Of a stretch of DNA of 64,000 bases, positions 24,944 through 34,194 are shown piece after piece. The translations under genes and the position numbers were made by a program. Numbering within the stretch: position 1 is the stretch's first letter; every line of letters starts with the position of its first letter. The notes under the pieces were generated by a model. The model did not search any database. It worked only from the letters and a program-made list of their open reading frames with translations, and was not told where the DNA came from. The DNA comes from Roseibium sp. MMSF_3412. Its GTDB lineage: Bacteria; Pseudomonadota; Alphaproteobacteria; Rhizobiales; Stappiaceae. The DNA lies in assembly GCF_030733265.1 (NCBI RefSeq), contig NZ_JASHJI010000001.1:248001-312000 (forward strand), given 5' to 3'.

Positions 24944-26374
24944 CTACTGCGCGTCGGCGTTGCGATTGCCCGCCGTTTGCGCAGCGCCGTCTTCGCCCTG
25001 GGGTGTCGGCGCTTCGCGTGCGGAAACAGCCACGTCATTGACCAGCAGGCCCGCTCCTGCCTCAGGAATGCGTGTTGTCAGCAGGGTTTCCCCGGGCTGG
25101 AGATTTCCTCTCACCAGAATGAAACCATCATCAATGGCCAGGGCCTCGACCTTGCGCGGTTCGAGCCGACTGTCCTTGACGACATAGACCGTGCCTTCGC
25201 CGTAATATCCGGTTTCTGGAATGCGAAAGCTTTGCAGATAGGTCTGATCCGGCAGCGATACCTCGACAAACGCACCCGGGCGCAATGGCACCGCGGCATC
25301 CGTATTGTCGATCGCGGCAATCAGTTCCACGCCGCCGCGCGTGCTGGCAACATCGGCACCCACGCGGGATACCTTTGCCGGATAGGTGACAGGCGTGTTG
25401 CCCAGATACCAGGTCACGTTGACGGGACGGCCAATGACGGTTCCGCTGTCCGCAAGCAGTCGGCCGTACTGGTTGTCGGAGAGCGTGAAGCGGACTTCGA
25501 ACTCATCACTGCTGTAAAGCGACACCACCGCGTCATTGACGCTGACCAGACGACCGGGCTCGGCCGCCTCCGTGCGCACAACGGCGTCGAAGGGAGCCCT
25601 CAGGATCGTGTTGTCGAGCTGACGGTTCGCGTTTTCAAGACCCCATTCGAGGCGCTTTACGGTTGCCGTCTGCTGCACGACCTTGGCTTGTTCAAGCGCG
25701 AGAGAGTTCTGACGCTGCTCGACCGCCTGCTGGCGCTGTGAAACGAGCAATCGCCTGTCGTCAACCGTTCGTTCCGTCACCGCACCGCGTCCGATCAGTT
25801 CCTCGGCACGTTCCAGGTCCCTTTCCGCAAACTCAAGCTGTTCCTGCGCACGGACAACATTGGCCTTTTCCAGTTCAACGCGGCCTTCGCTTTCGACCAG
25901 CCCGGCGTTTGCCTCGGCAAGGTTGGCTTCCGCCTCGGTCACGGCCCCCTCGTAGTCGAAGCGATCGATCGCAACGAGCAAGTCTCCTTGCGAAACGTGG
26001 CCCCCGGCTTTCAGGTCGGGATGAACTTCCGTGACCTCTCCGCCAACGAGCGACCGGAGTTCGACTTCGCGCCCTGCCGCGGTTTCACCGAAGACGCGGA
26101 TGTCGGGTGCGAAATCACCCAGTTCCAGAACCGTGGTGACGACCGCGTAGCTGCGTTCCTGGATCGGCCGCTTGGCAACTTCGGGCTTGGTTGCCACGAG
26201 CGTTTTCATGCCCATGAATGCGCCCACCAGGATCGCGAAGGCGATCAAGGCCTGAAGGAGAGCTTTGAGGATCAGCATCACCCTTCGCCAGCCGTTTCCC
26301 GGTTGCGGGTCGGCTGGGGGGAGGAATTCGGAAACCGGTTCCTTTCCGGGTTCCTGAGGCAAGGACTGCAACAT
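24944..26374 (-). CDS. RND efflux membrane fusion (periplasmic adaptor) protein
   Basis: 476 aa with an N-terminal membrane anchor (LLQALIAFAILVGAFMGM, about residues 37-54) after a cytosolic Pro-rich start. The HlyD/AcrA order follows: lipoyl half (VGGEVTEVHPDLKAGGHVSQ), a long coiled coil (about 145-250, Glu/Gln/Arg-rich: LEKANVVRAQEQLEFAERD), the second lipoyl half (ILRAPFDAVVRTEAAEPG), and the beta-barrel. It connects the RND permease encoded 14 bp downstream to an outer-membrane channel. The C-terminal ~25 residues are Gln/Asn/Ala-rich and disordered. Confidence 0.95.
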   Translation of the reverse strand: MLQSLPQEPGKEPVSEFLPPADPQPGNGWRRVMLILKALLQALIAFAILVGAFMGMKTLVATKPEVAKRPIQERSYAVVTTVLELGDFAPDIRVFGETAAGREVELRSLVGGEVTEVHPDLKAGGHVSQGDLLVAIDRFDYEGAVTEAEANLAEANAGLVESEGRVELEKANVVRAQEQLEFAERDLERAEELIGRGAVTERTVDDRRLLVSQRQQAVEQRQNSLALEQAKVVQQTATVKRLEWGLENANRQLDNTILRAPFDAVVRTEAAEPGRLVSVNDAVVSLYSSDEFEVRFTLSDNQYGRLLADSGTVIGRPVNVTWYLGNTPVTYPAKVSRVGADVASTRGGVELIAAIDNTDAAVPLRPGAFVEVSLPDQTYLQSFRIPETGYYGEGTVYVVKDSRLEPRKVEALAIDDGFILVRGNLQPGETLLTTRIPEAGAGLLVNDVAVSAREAPTPQGEDGAAQTAGNRNADAQ

Positions 26375-26550
26375 TGTCTGCGTTCCGGACTACCGTTTCC
26401 TGGGCAAAGTTTAGAACTGCGTGCTTGCAGATAGATTTACTTCGCACTGCAAAATTCAAGTCCCGCATACGCCCTGGCACGCAAGATGACACCTTCAAAA
26501 GTGTAACGAAATGTGTCTGAAGACTCAAAATTGTCCCGCGGTCCGGGAGA

Positions 26551-27525
26551 TCAGCGGTCGAAATCGTATTTCGCGTTGCAGAATTCACAGGTCACTTCGA
26601 TCCTGCCATTCACGGTCATTTCGTCGATTTCTTCCACGCTGAAGCCTGCCAGCACGCCCTCTATCTTTTCGCGTGAACAGCGGCACTTGTCCGCCAGCGG
26701 CTGCGCATCGAACAGACGGACGCCACGCTCGTGGAACAGCCGGAAAAGCAGCATCTCGACGCTGACTTCCGGATCGGTCAGTTCATCGTCCTGAACGGTA
26801 TCCACCAGCACCTTGGCCTCGACCCAGGCATCGTCTTCTTCCACCTCGTGCGGCACGGTGCCTTCCGGCGCGTCCCCGGGATCGATATCGGCCTGCTTCA
26901 GGCGCTCGGGCGCTTCGGGCAGAAACTGAATGAGAATACCACCGGCGGTCCAGGTCCTGGCGTGACCCTCCCCTTCCTTGCGCGTATAGAGTTCTCCGAC
27001 ACCAAGACGCACTTCCGTCGGGATCTGCTCCGATCGCTCGAAATAGCGCCGTGCGACTTCCTCAAGCGAAATGCCGTCAAGCTCGACCAGCCCCTGGTAG
27101 CGCTGCATATGCTGACCCTGATCGATGGTCATCGCCAGATGACCATGGCCGAGCAATGCCTCGGGCGTCGCCTTGCCGGCCGCCATCAGCGCCTGAACAC
27201 GGTCATTGTCAAAGGTCGCGCAGGCCCGGATTGCGTCGGGAGACGCAAAATCGACCACCAGCATGGAGACGGGACCCTCGGTCTGGGTCTGGAGCGTGAA
27301 CCGGCCGTCGAATTTCAGCGAGGTGCCGAGCAGACCGGTCAGGACAATCGCTTCCGCCAGAAGCCGGGAGACCGGTTCGGGATAGTCATGCCGTCCGAGA
27401 ATGCCATCCAGGACAGGTCCGAACGCCACGGCGCGTCCGCGCACATCCAGTTCCTCGACGGCAAAGGGCCGGACAGCGTCCAGCCCCGCGGGTGCGATAC
27501 CCAGTTCTTCAAGATTCAATGCCAC
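26551..27525 (-). CDS. hslO: Redox-regulated chaperone Hsp33
   Basis: 324 aa, typical length. The C-terminal zinc switch is intact: CRC in KCRCSREKIEGVL and CEFC in VTCEFCNAKYDF, the four Cys that bind zinc and form disulphides under oxidative stress to activate the holdase. The N-terminal domain carries family blocks (LGTSLKFDGRFTLQTQTEGP, GHGHLAMTIDQG). Cytosolic, protects unfolding proteins from aggregation. It starts 12 bp after argF and shares the argD-argF-hslO operon, a gene order common in alphaproteobacteria. Confidence 0.97.
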   Translation of the reverse strand: MALNLEELGIAPAGLDAVRPFAVEELDVRGRAVAFGPVLDGILGRHDYPEPVSRLLAEAIVLTGLLGTSLKFDGRFTLQTQTEGPVSMLVVDFASPDAIRACATFDNDRVQALMAAGKATPEALLGHGHLAMTIDQGQHMQRYQGLVELDGISLEEVARRYFERSEQIPTEVRLGVGELYTRKEGEGHARTWTAGGILIQFLPEAPERLKQADIDPGDAPEGTVPHEVEEDDAWVEAKVLVDTVQDDELTDPEVSVEMLLFRLFHERGVRLFDAQPLADKCRCSREKIEGVLAGFSVEEIDEMTVNGRIEVTCEFCNAKYDFDR

Positions 27526-27537
27526 GTCGGCTTTGCC

Positions 27538-28467
27538 TCAATCCTTGCCGAAGCACCAGGCCAGAATGCCCTTTTGGGCGTGCAGCCTGTTTTCGGCTTC
27601 ATCAAACACCACCGAATTGGGGCCATCCATGACCTCGGACGTGACTTCCTCGCCGCGATGCGCGGGCAGGCAGTGCATGAAGAGCGCATTGCCGTTTGCT
27701 TCCGACATCAGACGCTCGTTGACCTGATACGCACTCAAGAGGTTGTGGCGCGATTCAGAATCGTCGTCGCCCATGGATACCCAGCAATCTGTGATCACAC
27801 AGTCGGTTCCCTTGACCGCCTCATATGGGTCCGTTGTCACCTGAATGGAACCCCCTTTGGCGCGCGCGACGTCGATTAGCTCCTGCGGCGGAGCGAGTTC
27901 GCCCGGGGTTGCGATACGCAGCTCGAAATCGAAGCGCGGCGCGGCGTGGATCCAGGAGGCAAGGACATTGTTGCTGTCGCCCGTCCAGGCAACACTTTTG
28001 CCCCGGATCGAACCGCGGTGCTCTTCGAATGTCATCAGGTCGGCCATGATCTGGCACGGATGCGAGATCTTGGTGAGACCGTTGATCACCGGAACCGTGG
28101 CATGCTCTGCCAGTTGATTCAGCTCATCGTGATCCAGGATCCGGATCATGATGGCATCGACGAAGCGCGAGAGAACCTTGGCGGTATCGCTTATCGATTC
28201 CCCGCGCCCGAGTTGCATCTCCGCACCGGTGAGCATGAGCGTCTCGCCGCCGAGTTCGCGCATGCCGACATCGAAGGAGATGCGCGTGCGCGTGGACGGC
28301 TGCTCGAAGATCATCGCCAGGACCTTGCCGGCAAGCGGTCCCTCGCCGCGGCGGACGCCGTTGCGGGTTGCCTTGATCTTTTTCGCGGTCTGAAGGATGG
28401 CACGCAGTTCGTCGCCTTCGAACTGCGTCAGGTCCAGGAAGTTCCGGTAAGCTCCGTTGGCGGTCAT
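27538..28467 (-). CDS. argF: Ornithine carbamoyltransferase
   Basis: 309 aa. It converts ornithine and carbamoyl phosphate to citrulline in arginine synthesis. Substrate-binding motifs are all visible: carbamoyl phosphate loop [16 protein letters not shown], and the ornithine-binding [10 protein letters not shown] near the C-terminus; WVSMGDD is the SMG loop. Cytosolic trimer in the family. Its ATG overlaps the argD stop by 4 bp (ATGA), so translation is coupled to the preceding transaminase gene in the same pathway. Confidence 0.97.
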   Translation of the reverse strand: MTANGAYRNFLDLTQFEGDELRAILQTAKKIKATRNGVRRGEGPLAGKVLAMIFEQPSTRTRISFDVGMRELGGETLMLTGAEMQLGRGESISDTAKVLSRFVDAIMIRILDHDELNQLAEHATVPVINGLTKISHPCQIMADLMTFEEHRGSIRGKSVAWTGDSNNVLASWIHAAPRFDFELRIATPGELAPPQELIDVARAKGGSIQVTTDPYEAVKGTDCVITDCWVSMGDDDSESRHNLLSAYQVNERLMSEANGNALFMHCLPAHRGEEVTSEVMDGPNSVVFDEAENRLHAQKGILAWCFGKD

Positions 28468-29663
28468 TCGGCCGCTCCTTCCACCAGCTTCGCTTCAACG
28501 ACCTGTGCGGCCTGTTCCAGGCGCTCCACGGCTGTCGCAATCTCTTCTTCGGTCATGGTCAGCGGCGGCATGATCCGGACGACGTTGTCGCCTGCAGGAA
28601 CCGCCAGAAGGCCCGCTTCCCGCGCCGCGGCGACATAGTCACCTGCCGGCACAACGCATCTCAGTCCGAGCATCAGTCCCATGCCTCGCACCTGATCGAG
28701 AACCTGGGGATGCCCGTCAACGAGGCCGGCGAGTTTCTGTTTGAAGCTGAGCCCCTTCTTCTGAACATCCTCCATGAACCCGTCAGCCAGGATCACGTCG
28801 AGAACAGCATTGCCGACCGCCATGGCGAGCGGGTTGCCGCCGAAGGTGGTCCCGTGGGTCCCAGGCGCCAGCGCGGTTGCCGTTTCGGCGGTTGCCAGGC
28901 ACGCGCCGACGGGAAATCCGCCGCCGATACCCTTTGCGACAGCCATGATGTCCGGACTGATGCCCGCCCATTCATGCGCAAACAGCTTGCCGGTCCGGCC
29001 GACGCCGGTCTGGATCTCGTCGAATATGAGCAGGATGCCCTGATCGTCGCAGATCTGCCGCAGGGCGCGCAGGAAGTCGGGCTGGATCTCGCGAATACCG
29101 CCCTCGCCCTGGATGGGCTCGATGGCGAGCGCGGCAGTCTGAGGCCCGATCGCGGCCTTCAGCGCATCCAGATCACCTGCCGGAACCTGATCGAAACCCG
29201 GCGCCTTCGGCCCAAATCCCTCCAGGTATTTTTCCTGGCCGCCGGCGGCGATCGTGCCGAGCGTCCGGCCGTGGAATGCGCCTTCGAAGGTGATGATCTG
29301 ATACCGGTCCGGCTGACCGTTGTCGTAATGATACCGGCGCGCGCATTTGATCGCTGCTTCCATCGCCTCGGCACCGGAGTTCACAAAAAGCACCTTGTCG
29401 GCAAAACTCGCCTCGGCGAGCCGCCGCGCCAGACGTTCACCCTCGGGCATCTGGTGCAGATTGGAGACGTGCCAGAGCTTTGCCGCCTGCTCCTGCAGGG
29501 CCGCAACGAGATGCGGATGGCTGTGACCGCAGGAGTTCACCGCGATGCCGGACCCGCAGTCGAGGAATCGTCGGCCGTCGGTCGTAACCAGCCAGACACC
29601 TTCCCCGTGATCGAATGTCAGGTTCGATCTTGCGTAGTTTCCGAATAGTGCAGTCGCGGACAT
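28464..29663 (-). CDS. argD: Acetylornithine transaminase
   Basis: 399 aa, a class III PLP-dependent aminotransferase. It makes N-acetylornithine from N-acetylglutamate semialdehyde and can also act in lysine synthesis in related bacteria. Motifs: [51 protein letters not shown] with the cofactor-binding Asp, and the PLP Lys in [12 protein letters not shown]. It heads the operon argD-argF-hslO; a promoter with a hairpin right at the predicted transcript start lies about 190-260 bp upstream. Confidence 0.97.
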   Translation of the reverse strand: MSATALFGNYARSNLTFDHGEGVWLVTTDGRRFLDCGSGIAVNSCGHSHPHLVAALQEQAAKLWHVSNLHQMPEGERLARRLAEASFADKVLFVNSGAEAMEAAIKCARRYHYDNGQPDRYQIITFEGAFHGRTLGTIAAGGQEKYLEGFGPKAPGFDQVPAGDLDALKAAIGPQTAALAIEPIQGEGGIREIQPDFLRALRQICDDQGILLIFDEIQTGVGRTGKLFAHEWAGISPDIMAVAKGIGGGFPVGACLATAETATALAPGTHGTTFGGNPLAMAVGNAVLDVILADGFMEDVQKKGLSFKQKLAGLVDGHPQVLDQVRGMGLMLGLRCVVPAGDYVAAAREAGLLAVPAGDNVVRIMPPLTMTEEEIATAVERLEQAAQVVEAKLVEGAAE

Positions 29664-29852
29664 AACCTCGTGTAACTCCCTAGAGCATTCTGGCTGCTGT
29701 CAGTGCAAGCCGGTGGCTCCTTGCGTTTGAAATCAACCAGGACAATGAGCCGGCCATCCCGGCCGCGCATTCCCGGATCTGGAAAAGCTTATCGCCGCAA
29801 CGAAACATGCGTTTCGCACCGATGCGTCCCGAAAGTGGAAATAAGCCAAAAC

Positions 29853-29885
29853 GCAACGTGCCGCCCCGAAGAGGCGGCACGTTGC
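29853..29885 (-). promoter_or_regulatory. Perfect 13-bp stem-loop in the argD leader
   Basis: GCAACGTGCCGCC and GGCGGCACGTTGC pair perfectly over 13 bp with a 7-base loop. On the minus strand GTTTTGG follows, a weak T tract. It begins essentially at the transcription start predicted from the promoter at 29892-29922, so the argD mRNA would start with this hairpin. It may be a 5' mRNA stabiliser or an early attenuator; it could also end a transcript coming from upstream. Confidence 0.7.
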
Positions 29886-29891
29886 GCTCTT

Positions 29892-29922
29892 GTTATACAC
29901 CGTCATCACGGTGATCTGTCAA
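29892..29922 (-). promoter_or_regulatory. Sigma70-type promoter for argD-argF-hslO with internal palindrome
   Basis: On the minus strand TTGACA (29917-29922) is followed, after 17-19 bases, by TGTATAAC (29892-29899). The spacer contains the palindrome CACCGT-CATC-ACGGTG (29898-29913), a likely operator. No other gene reads left from here before argD. Confidence 0.6.
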
Positions 29923-30187
29923 TGGCCCGCGCGCGCGGAAGCTCCGAAACCGAATTCGTAAAATTCCCGAAGAGCTTACCATAACTGGGGAAAAGTCGTT
30001 TCATCCCCAACTGCTTTGCGCGCAACGGTTGCCTGCCAAATTAACGTTATTGTAACCTTTGGCCTATCAGACACGAGATCTCGTGGGACAAACCATCCAG
30101 AGGCACAAGATATGCCACACTGGACGTGTGGGTGCACGTCCTTCAGGGGATGATTGGCTTTTTGAGCCAGACAAAAGGGTGCGGGCA

Positions 30188-30724
30188 ATGAGTTGGACGA
30201 ACGAACGGGTTGAACTGCTCAAGAAACTTTGGAGCGAAGGCCTGAGCGCAAGCCAGATCGCAGGCGAACTTGGCGGTGTGACGCGAAACGCGGTCATCGG
30301 AAAGGTGCATCGGCTCGGGTTGTCGGGCCGCGCCAAGACGTCCAGTTCGGCCGGCAAACCCCGCCGTCCACGCGCAGCCGCACCGGCAGCGGGCGGTGCG
30401 CCGAAAAAGCCGGTTAGTCCGCCGCAGTCGGTCGGTGCAACGGCACTGAAGGCTGATACTGCGCCGGATCCCGTGGTCGAGCTCAAGCCGCGTGTGGAAC
30501 CGGTGCCTGAAATGGTCGTGCCGATATCGGAACGTGCCAGCATTCTCACGCTGACCGAGCGCACCTGCAAATGGCCGATCGGAGATCCGGCAACGGACGA
30601 CTTCTATTTCTGTGGCCGGCAGTCGGACCCCAACGTGCCCTACTGCACTTATCACTGCAAAATTGCCTATCAGCCCGTCGCCGACCGCAGGCGCGACCGC
30701 AAGACCGTCGCCCGGGCTTCCTGA
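30188..30724 (+). CDS. gcrA: GcrA cell cycle regulator
   Basis: 178 aa from ATG 30188 (AAGGG 8 bases upstream); the frame extends further up without a start of similar quality, and GcrA proteins begin MSWTxERV. The N-terminal 45 residues are the DNA-binding helix-turn-helix (WTNERVELLKKLW, SASQIAGELGGVTRNAVIGK). An Ala/Pro-rich linker (about 45-115) leads to the C-terminal sigma70-binding domain with RTCKWPIGDP and a Cys-rich FYFCGRQ...YCTYHC. In alphaproteobacteria GcrA works with sigma70 at promoters with methylated GANTC sites, in the CtrA/CcrM cell-cycle circuit. A strong terminator follows directly. Confidence 0.97.
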   Translation: MSWTNERVELLKKLWSEGLSASQIAGELGGVTRNAVIGKVHRLGLSGRAKTSSSAGKPRRPRAAAPAAGGAPKKPVSPPQSVGATALKADTAPDPVVELKPRVEPVPEMVVPISERASILTLTERTCKWPIGDPATDDFYFCGRQSDPNVPYCTYHCKIAYQPVADRRRDRKTVARAS

Positions 30725-30747
30725 CGTAAACCGCATCGATTTTAAGA

Positions 30748-30771
30748 AACCCGCCGAACGGCGGGTTTTTT
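30748..30771 (+). terminator. Rho-independent terminator of gcrA
   Basis: Perfect 8-bp stem AACCCGCC / GGCGGGTT with a 4-base loop, followed by a T run (GGGTTTTTTG). It begins 24 bp after the gcrA stop codon. Confidence 0.92.
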
Positions 30772-30969
30772 GTATTTATTTACCTTACCTAGAGAAACAT
30801 CTCTTATTGCGTCACCCATATACCCTTCTGTGACCGATATTACAGATAATCCCTGAAACTCTTCTAACTTGAAGCCATCAATGACACAGAGTTGCTTGAA
30901 TACATAAGAACTCTGAATCTCATTTTCGGAATTTTACATTCCTGGCGACTAAACTATTAGAGGATCAGA

Positions 30970-32619
30970 ATGAAATATCTTACAAAAACCGCCGTTACCG
31001 CACTAGCACTCGGTTTGACTGTTTCCACGCCTGGCCTTGCGGACCCCTCCTCCATGTTCATTCTGGATGCTTCCGGGTCAATGTGGGGCCGTCTGGATGA
31101 TGGGCGTCACAAGATCACGGCTGCACGCGAAGTCATGGGCGACCTTACGTCAAAGCTTCCCGCTTCGCTGAATGCTGGCCTGATCGCCTACGGCCATAGA
31201 CGCAAAGGGGACTGCTCAGACATTGAAGTGGTCCACCCGGTGTCGGCTGCAGGTGGCGCGGTTATCGGAACCAAGATCGGGTCTATCTCGCCACGCGGAA
31301 AAACGCCGATTACGGAAGCACTGCGTCTCGCCGCCGACACGCTGACCGGAAACGAGGAGGACAGAACCATCGTTCTGGTCAGCGATGGAATCGAGACTTG
31401 CGAAGGCGATCCCTGCGCCCTTGCGGAAGCGCTTCACAAATCAGATGCCGGACTCAAGATTCACGTGGTTGGATATGGCGTAGACGCGAAGGCGCAGAAC
31501 CAGCTGCAATGTGTCGCCGAGAAGGGTGGCGGAGCGTATTTCACGGCGAACGATACCTCCGGTCTCACCGACGCTCTCACCCAGGTCACCGAGAGCATAT
31601 CCAATCAGAAAGAAATCGTTGTTGAAGCGCCGGAAGTCACGGCAACCGCAAGCACGATCCAGCTGCAGATCGCCGGCCCTGGAACCATCAAGCTGAAACT
31701 CGCCGACTGGGCCCAGATGCCCAAGTACTGGAAAATCACCAACCCGGAAACCGCGGAAGAAATGGCGAAGGTCACCGAAGACAGCGTTTCCGCCATGCCG
31801 GGATCATATCAGCTTGTCTGGCGGCATCTCGAACATGGTGCGCAGGAAGTGACACTTCCCGAAGTGGTGTCCGTTACATCGGGTCAAACGACCGAAGTAT
31901 CCATCGACACCGGTCTCCAGCTTGTACCGCCAACTGGTCAGGACAAACCGTATTACTGGCAATTGCTGACCAATGACAGCGATCTTGAAAACGGCTTCAG
32001 AAAAAGAGAACCCGCCGCCTGGTATTGGGTCTGGGACGCCGTGCCGGTTCCCCCTGGTGAATACACGCTGATTGTGCGTCAAAGCGAGCATGATCATTCT
32101 GAGGTAAATCTCGGGAAGATCTCACTGGAAAAAGGAAAGTTGCAACAGATTGCACTCGATCAGGGTCTCAATCTTTACTGGAATGAGGACTGGGACGGCA
32201 TCTCCTATCTCAAGGTCACGGACTCAAGCGGTGTTGAAACCAAGTTCGACGGACGCGGTCCCGTGTTCCTGGCACCAGGCACCTATGATCTTGCGTTGCG
32301 GCTGACCGAACACAATCACACGGAGGCGGACTTCGGCACGATCACTGTTCCCGAACAAGGATTTGTCGACGCCAAGCTGACATCCGGGATCAGGTTCGAC
32401 ACACAGATCCCTGGAGAGATCAAGGTCACCGCCAGAAATCTCGACACCGGCCGCGAAGCGTCAATCAACTGGAGCGGGACTTCCAGAAACCCTTGGCCGC
32501 CCATGCCGCTCGGCGCGGGGCGCTACCAGATCGATATGCAGATAAAGGGCTCTGCGCCCATGACGATCGTGCCGGAAGTCACGATTGAGCCAGGACAATT
32601 CATCACAGCAAAGATGTGA
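30970..32619 (+). CDS. Secreted VWA-domain protein with four C-terminal beta repeats
   Basis: 549 aa with a signal peptide (VTALALGLTVSTPGLA). Residues ~28-210 are a von Willebrand factor A domain with the metal site DASGSMWG (Asp33, Ser35, Ser37), a Thr-bearing loop ISPRGKTPITEAL and VLVSDGIETC; Cys pairs are consistent with a periplasmic or extracellular place. The rest holds four repeats of a beta unit with cores near 277-318, 362-402, 436-476 and 516-549, each of the form G-x-Y-x-L-x-x-R then EHxxxE and ending near a G-x-x-x-x-x-x-x-L-x-x-G-L stretch; the fourth lacks the EH part. It resembles the VWA proteins of marine alphaproteobacteria with no assigned function. It has its own promoter region (30772-30969) and terminator. 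Confidence 0.85.
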   Translation: MKYLTKTAVTALALGLTVSTPGLADPSSMFILDASGSMWGRLDDGRHKITAAREVMGDLTSKLPASLNAGLIAYGHRRKGDCSDIEVVHPVSAAGGAVIGTKIGSISPRGKTPITEALRLAADTLTGNEEDRTIVLVSDGIETCEGDPCALAEALHKSDAGLKIHVVGYGVDAKAQNQLQCVAEKGGGAYFTANDTSGLTDALTQVTESISNQKEIVVEAPEVTATASTIQLQIAGPGTIKLKLADWAQMPKYWKITNPETAEEMAKVTEDSVSAMPGSYQLVWRHLEHGAQEVTLPEVVSVTSGQTTEVSIDTGLQLVPPTGQDKPYYWQLLTNDSDLENGFRKREPAAWYWVWDAVPVPPGEYTLIVRQSEHDHSEVNLGKISLEKGKLQQIALDQGLNLYWNEDWDGISYLKVTDSSGVETKFDGRGPVFLAPGTYDLALRLTEHNHTEADFGTITVPEQGFVDAKLTSGIRFDTQIPGEIKVTARNLDTGREASINWSGTSRNPWPPMPLGAGRYQIDMQIKGSAPMTIVPEVTIEPGQFITAKM

Positions 32620-32634
32620 GGCAATGCTCTCGAA

Positions 32635-32664
32635 AATACCCGCTGTTCCAGCGGGTATTTTTTT
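32635..32664 (+). terminator. Rho-independent terminator between the VWA gene and phoB
   Basis: AATACCCGCTG / CAGCGGGTATT with loop TTC, followed by TTTTT. It is a perfect 11-bp stem. It serves the VWA gene on the plus strand; the A-rich flank GAAAATA gives a weaker T tract for the convergent phoB transcript. Confidence 0.92.
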
Positions 32665-32697
32665 GACCTTGCAGTCGGACGACGCGACGCGAGCGCC

Positions 32698-33396
32698 TCA
32701 GCTGGCGACCGAGAACTGATCGTTAAAGGCGTAGCCCGCACCGCGGACAGTGCGGATCGGGTCCTTCGCCTTGCCGCGGTTGAGGGCCTTGCGCAGCCGC
32801 CCAACATGAACGTCCACGGTGCGTTCGTCGACATAGACGTCATGTCCCCAGACGCCATCGAGCAGTTGTTCGCGCGAGAACACACGGCCAGGCGAAGTCA
32901 TCAGGAATTCCAGCAAGCGGAACTCGGTCGGACCCAGGTGGATTTCCTTGGTGCTGCGGCGCACGCGATGCGTCTCTCGGTCCAGCTCTATGTCGCCCGA
33001 GCGCAGCATCGTCGAGACGACTTCGGGGCTGGCACGGCGCAGGATCGCGCGGACGCGGGCCATGAGTTCGGGAACAGAAAACGGTTTGACGACATAATCG
33101 TCGGCGCCGGTGGACAAGCCCCGGATGCGTTCCGCCTCCTCGCCGCGGGCTGTCAGCATGATCACCGGCAGACGCTCGGTGTCTTCACGCGCGCGCAGAC
33201 GCCGGCAGAGTTCAATGCCGGACAGTCCCGGCAGCATCCAGTCCAGAAGCAACAGATCAGGCAGGCTTTCGCGCAGGCGGATCTCCGCCTCGTCACCGCG
33301 CACGCAGGACTCGACCTGATATCCTTCCGCTTCCAGATTGTATCTTAAAAGAAGGCTGAGAGGTTCTTCGTCCTCAACGATGAGCACCTTCGGCAT
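32698..33396 (-). CDS. phoB: Phosphate response regulator PhoB
   Basis: 232 aa, OmpR family. Receiver domain with acidic pocket VEDEE and phospho-acceptor Asp52 (LLLLDWMLPG), Thr in MLTARGEE and Lys in VVKPF. Winged-helix domain from about 130 (LGPTEFRLLEFLM, VDVHVGRLRKAL). Phosphorylated by PhoR under phosphate starvation, it binds PHO boxes such as the one at 39042-39070 upstream of pstS. It is the last gene of the pst-phoU-phoB series, 68 bp after phoU. Confidence 0.97.
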   Translation of the reverse strand: MPKVLIVEDEEPLSLLLRYNLEAEGYQVESCVRGDEAEIRLRESLPDLLLLDWMLPGLSGIELCRRLRAREDTERLPVIMLTARGEEAERIRGLSTGADDYVVKPFSVPELMARVRAILRRASPEVVSTMLRSGDIELDRETHRVRRSTKEIHLGPTEFRLLEFLMTSPGRVFSREQLLDGVWGHDVYVDERTVDVHVGRLRKALNRGKAKDPIRTVRGAGYAFNDQFSVAS

Positions 33397-33464
33397 TCAA
33401 CTTCGCTCCGATTGTCCGGCCGGCACTGTGACGCCAGCCCAAAAATTCGAGCCGTTTCCCCGGC

Positions 33465-34163
33465 TCAGACAGCACCCGACATCTCGTCGACCTTTTCACG
33501 GTCTTCCGGCAGGCGCTCGCCGGTCACCATGAAATAGACGTTTTCGGCGATGTTGGTTGCGTGGTCGCCGATACGCTCAATGTTCTTGGCGCAGAACAGC
33601 AGGTGGACGCATTGCGTGATGACACGGGGGTCCTCCATCATGTAGGTCAGCAGTTCCCGGAAGAGGGACGTGTAGATTGCGTCCACCTCCGCATCGGCTT
33701 CCTGGACGCGTCGTGCAGCTTCCGCGTCCCGGCGCGTATAAGCGTCCAGAACCTGCTTCAGCTGGCCAAGGGCAAGTTCGGTCATGTGCTCGACACCGAT
33801 CGCCAGCTTCTTGGACTGCAGATTGTTGTCGATGGCAATCGCACGCTTTGCAACGTTCTTGGCAAGATCGCCGACGCGCTCAAGGTCGTTGGCAATCCGG
33901 CTTGCCGCCGTGATTTCACGCAGGTCCTGGCCCATCGGCTGACGGCGCGCGATCATTTCAATCAGCTTCGCCTCAACAGCCTGATGGAGTGCATCGAGAC
34001 GTTCGTCATTTGCTATCGTGGTTTTGGCCAGCTCATGATCCTGAGAAACAAGCGCTGCGACCGCGTCGGCAAACGCGCGCTCCGCCAGGCCGCCCATTTC
34101 GGCAACTTTCCCGGCCATTTCCGTCAGTTCCTCGTCATACGCCGAGACAATGTGTTCAGACAT
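33465..34163 (-). CDS. phoU: Phosphate signalling protein PhoU
   Basis: 232 aa with the two symmetric three-helix PhoU repeats; conserved metal-binding stretches are visible (ANDLERVGDLAKNVA in the first, NIERIGDHATNIAE in the second). It links the PstSCAB transporter to the PhoR kinase, keeping PhoB off when phosphate is abundant. Cytosolic. 31 bp after pstB and 68 bp before phoB. Confidence 0.97.
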   Translation of the reverse strand: MSEHIVSAYDEELTEMAGKVAEMGGLAERAFADAVAALVSQDHELAKTTIANDERLDALHQAVEAKLIEMIARRQPMGQDLREITAASRIANDLERVGDLAKNVAKRAIAIDNNLQSKKLAIGVEHMTELALGQLKQVLDAYTRRDAEAARRVQEADAEVDAIYTSLFRELLTYMMEDPRVITQCVHLLFCAKNIERIGDHATNIAENVYFMVTGERLPEDREKVDEMSGAV

Positions 34164-34194
34164 CGTGTGTCTCCTTCCGATTTCGGAATTCCGC

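Noticed and set aside
30030..30060. CtrA site upstream of gcrA
   Set aside because: TTAA-CGTTATT-GTAA matches only one half-site fully, so I did not call it a CtrA box.
30059..30187. N-terminal extension of gcrA (43 codons)
   Set aside because: GcrA proteins start with MSWTxERV, and AAGGG precedes ATG 30188. The extension contains CAC- and Cys-rich noise and the promoter region.
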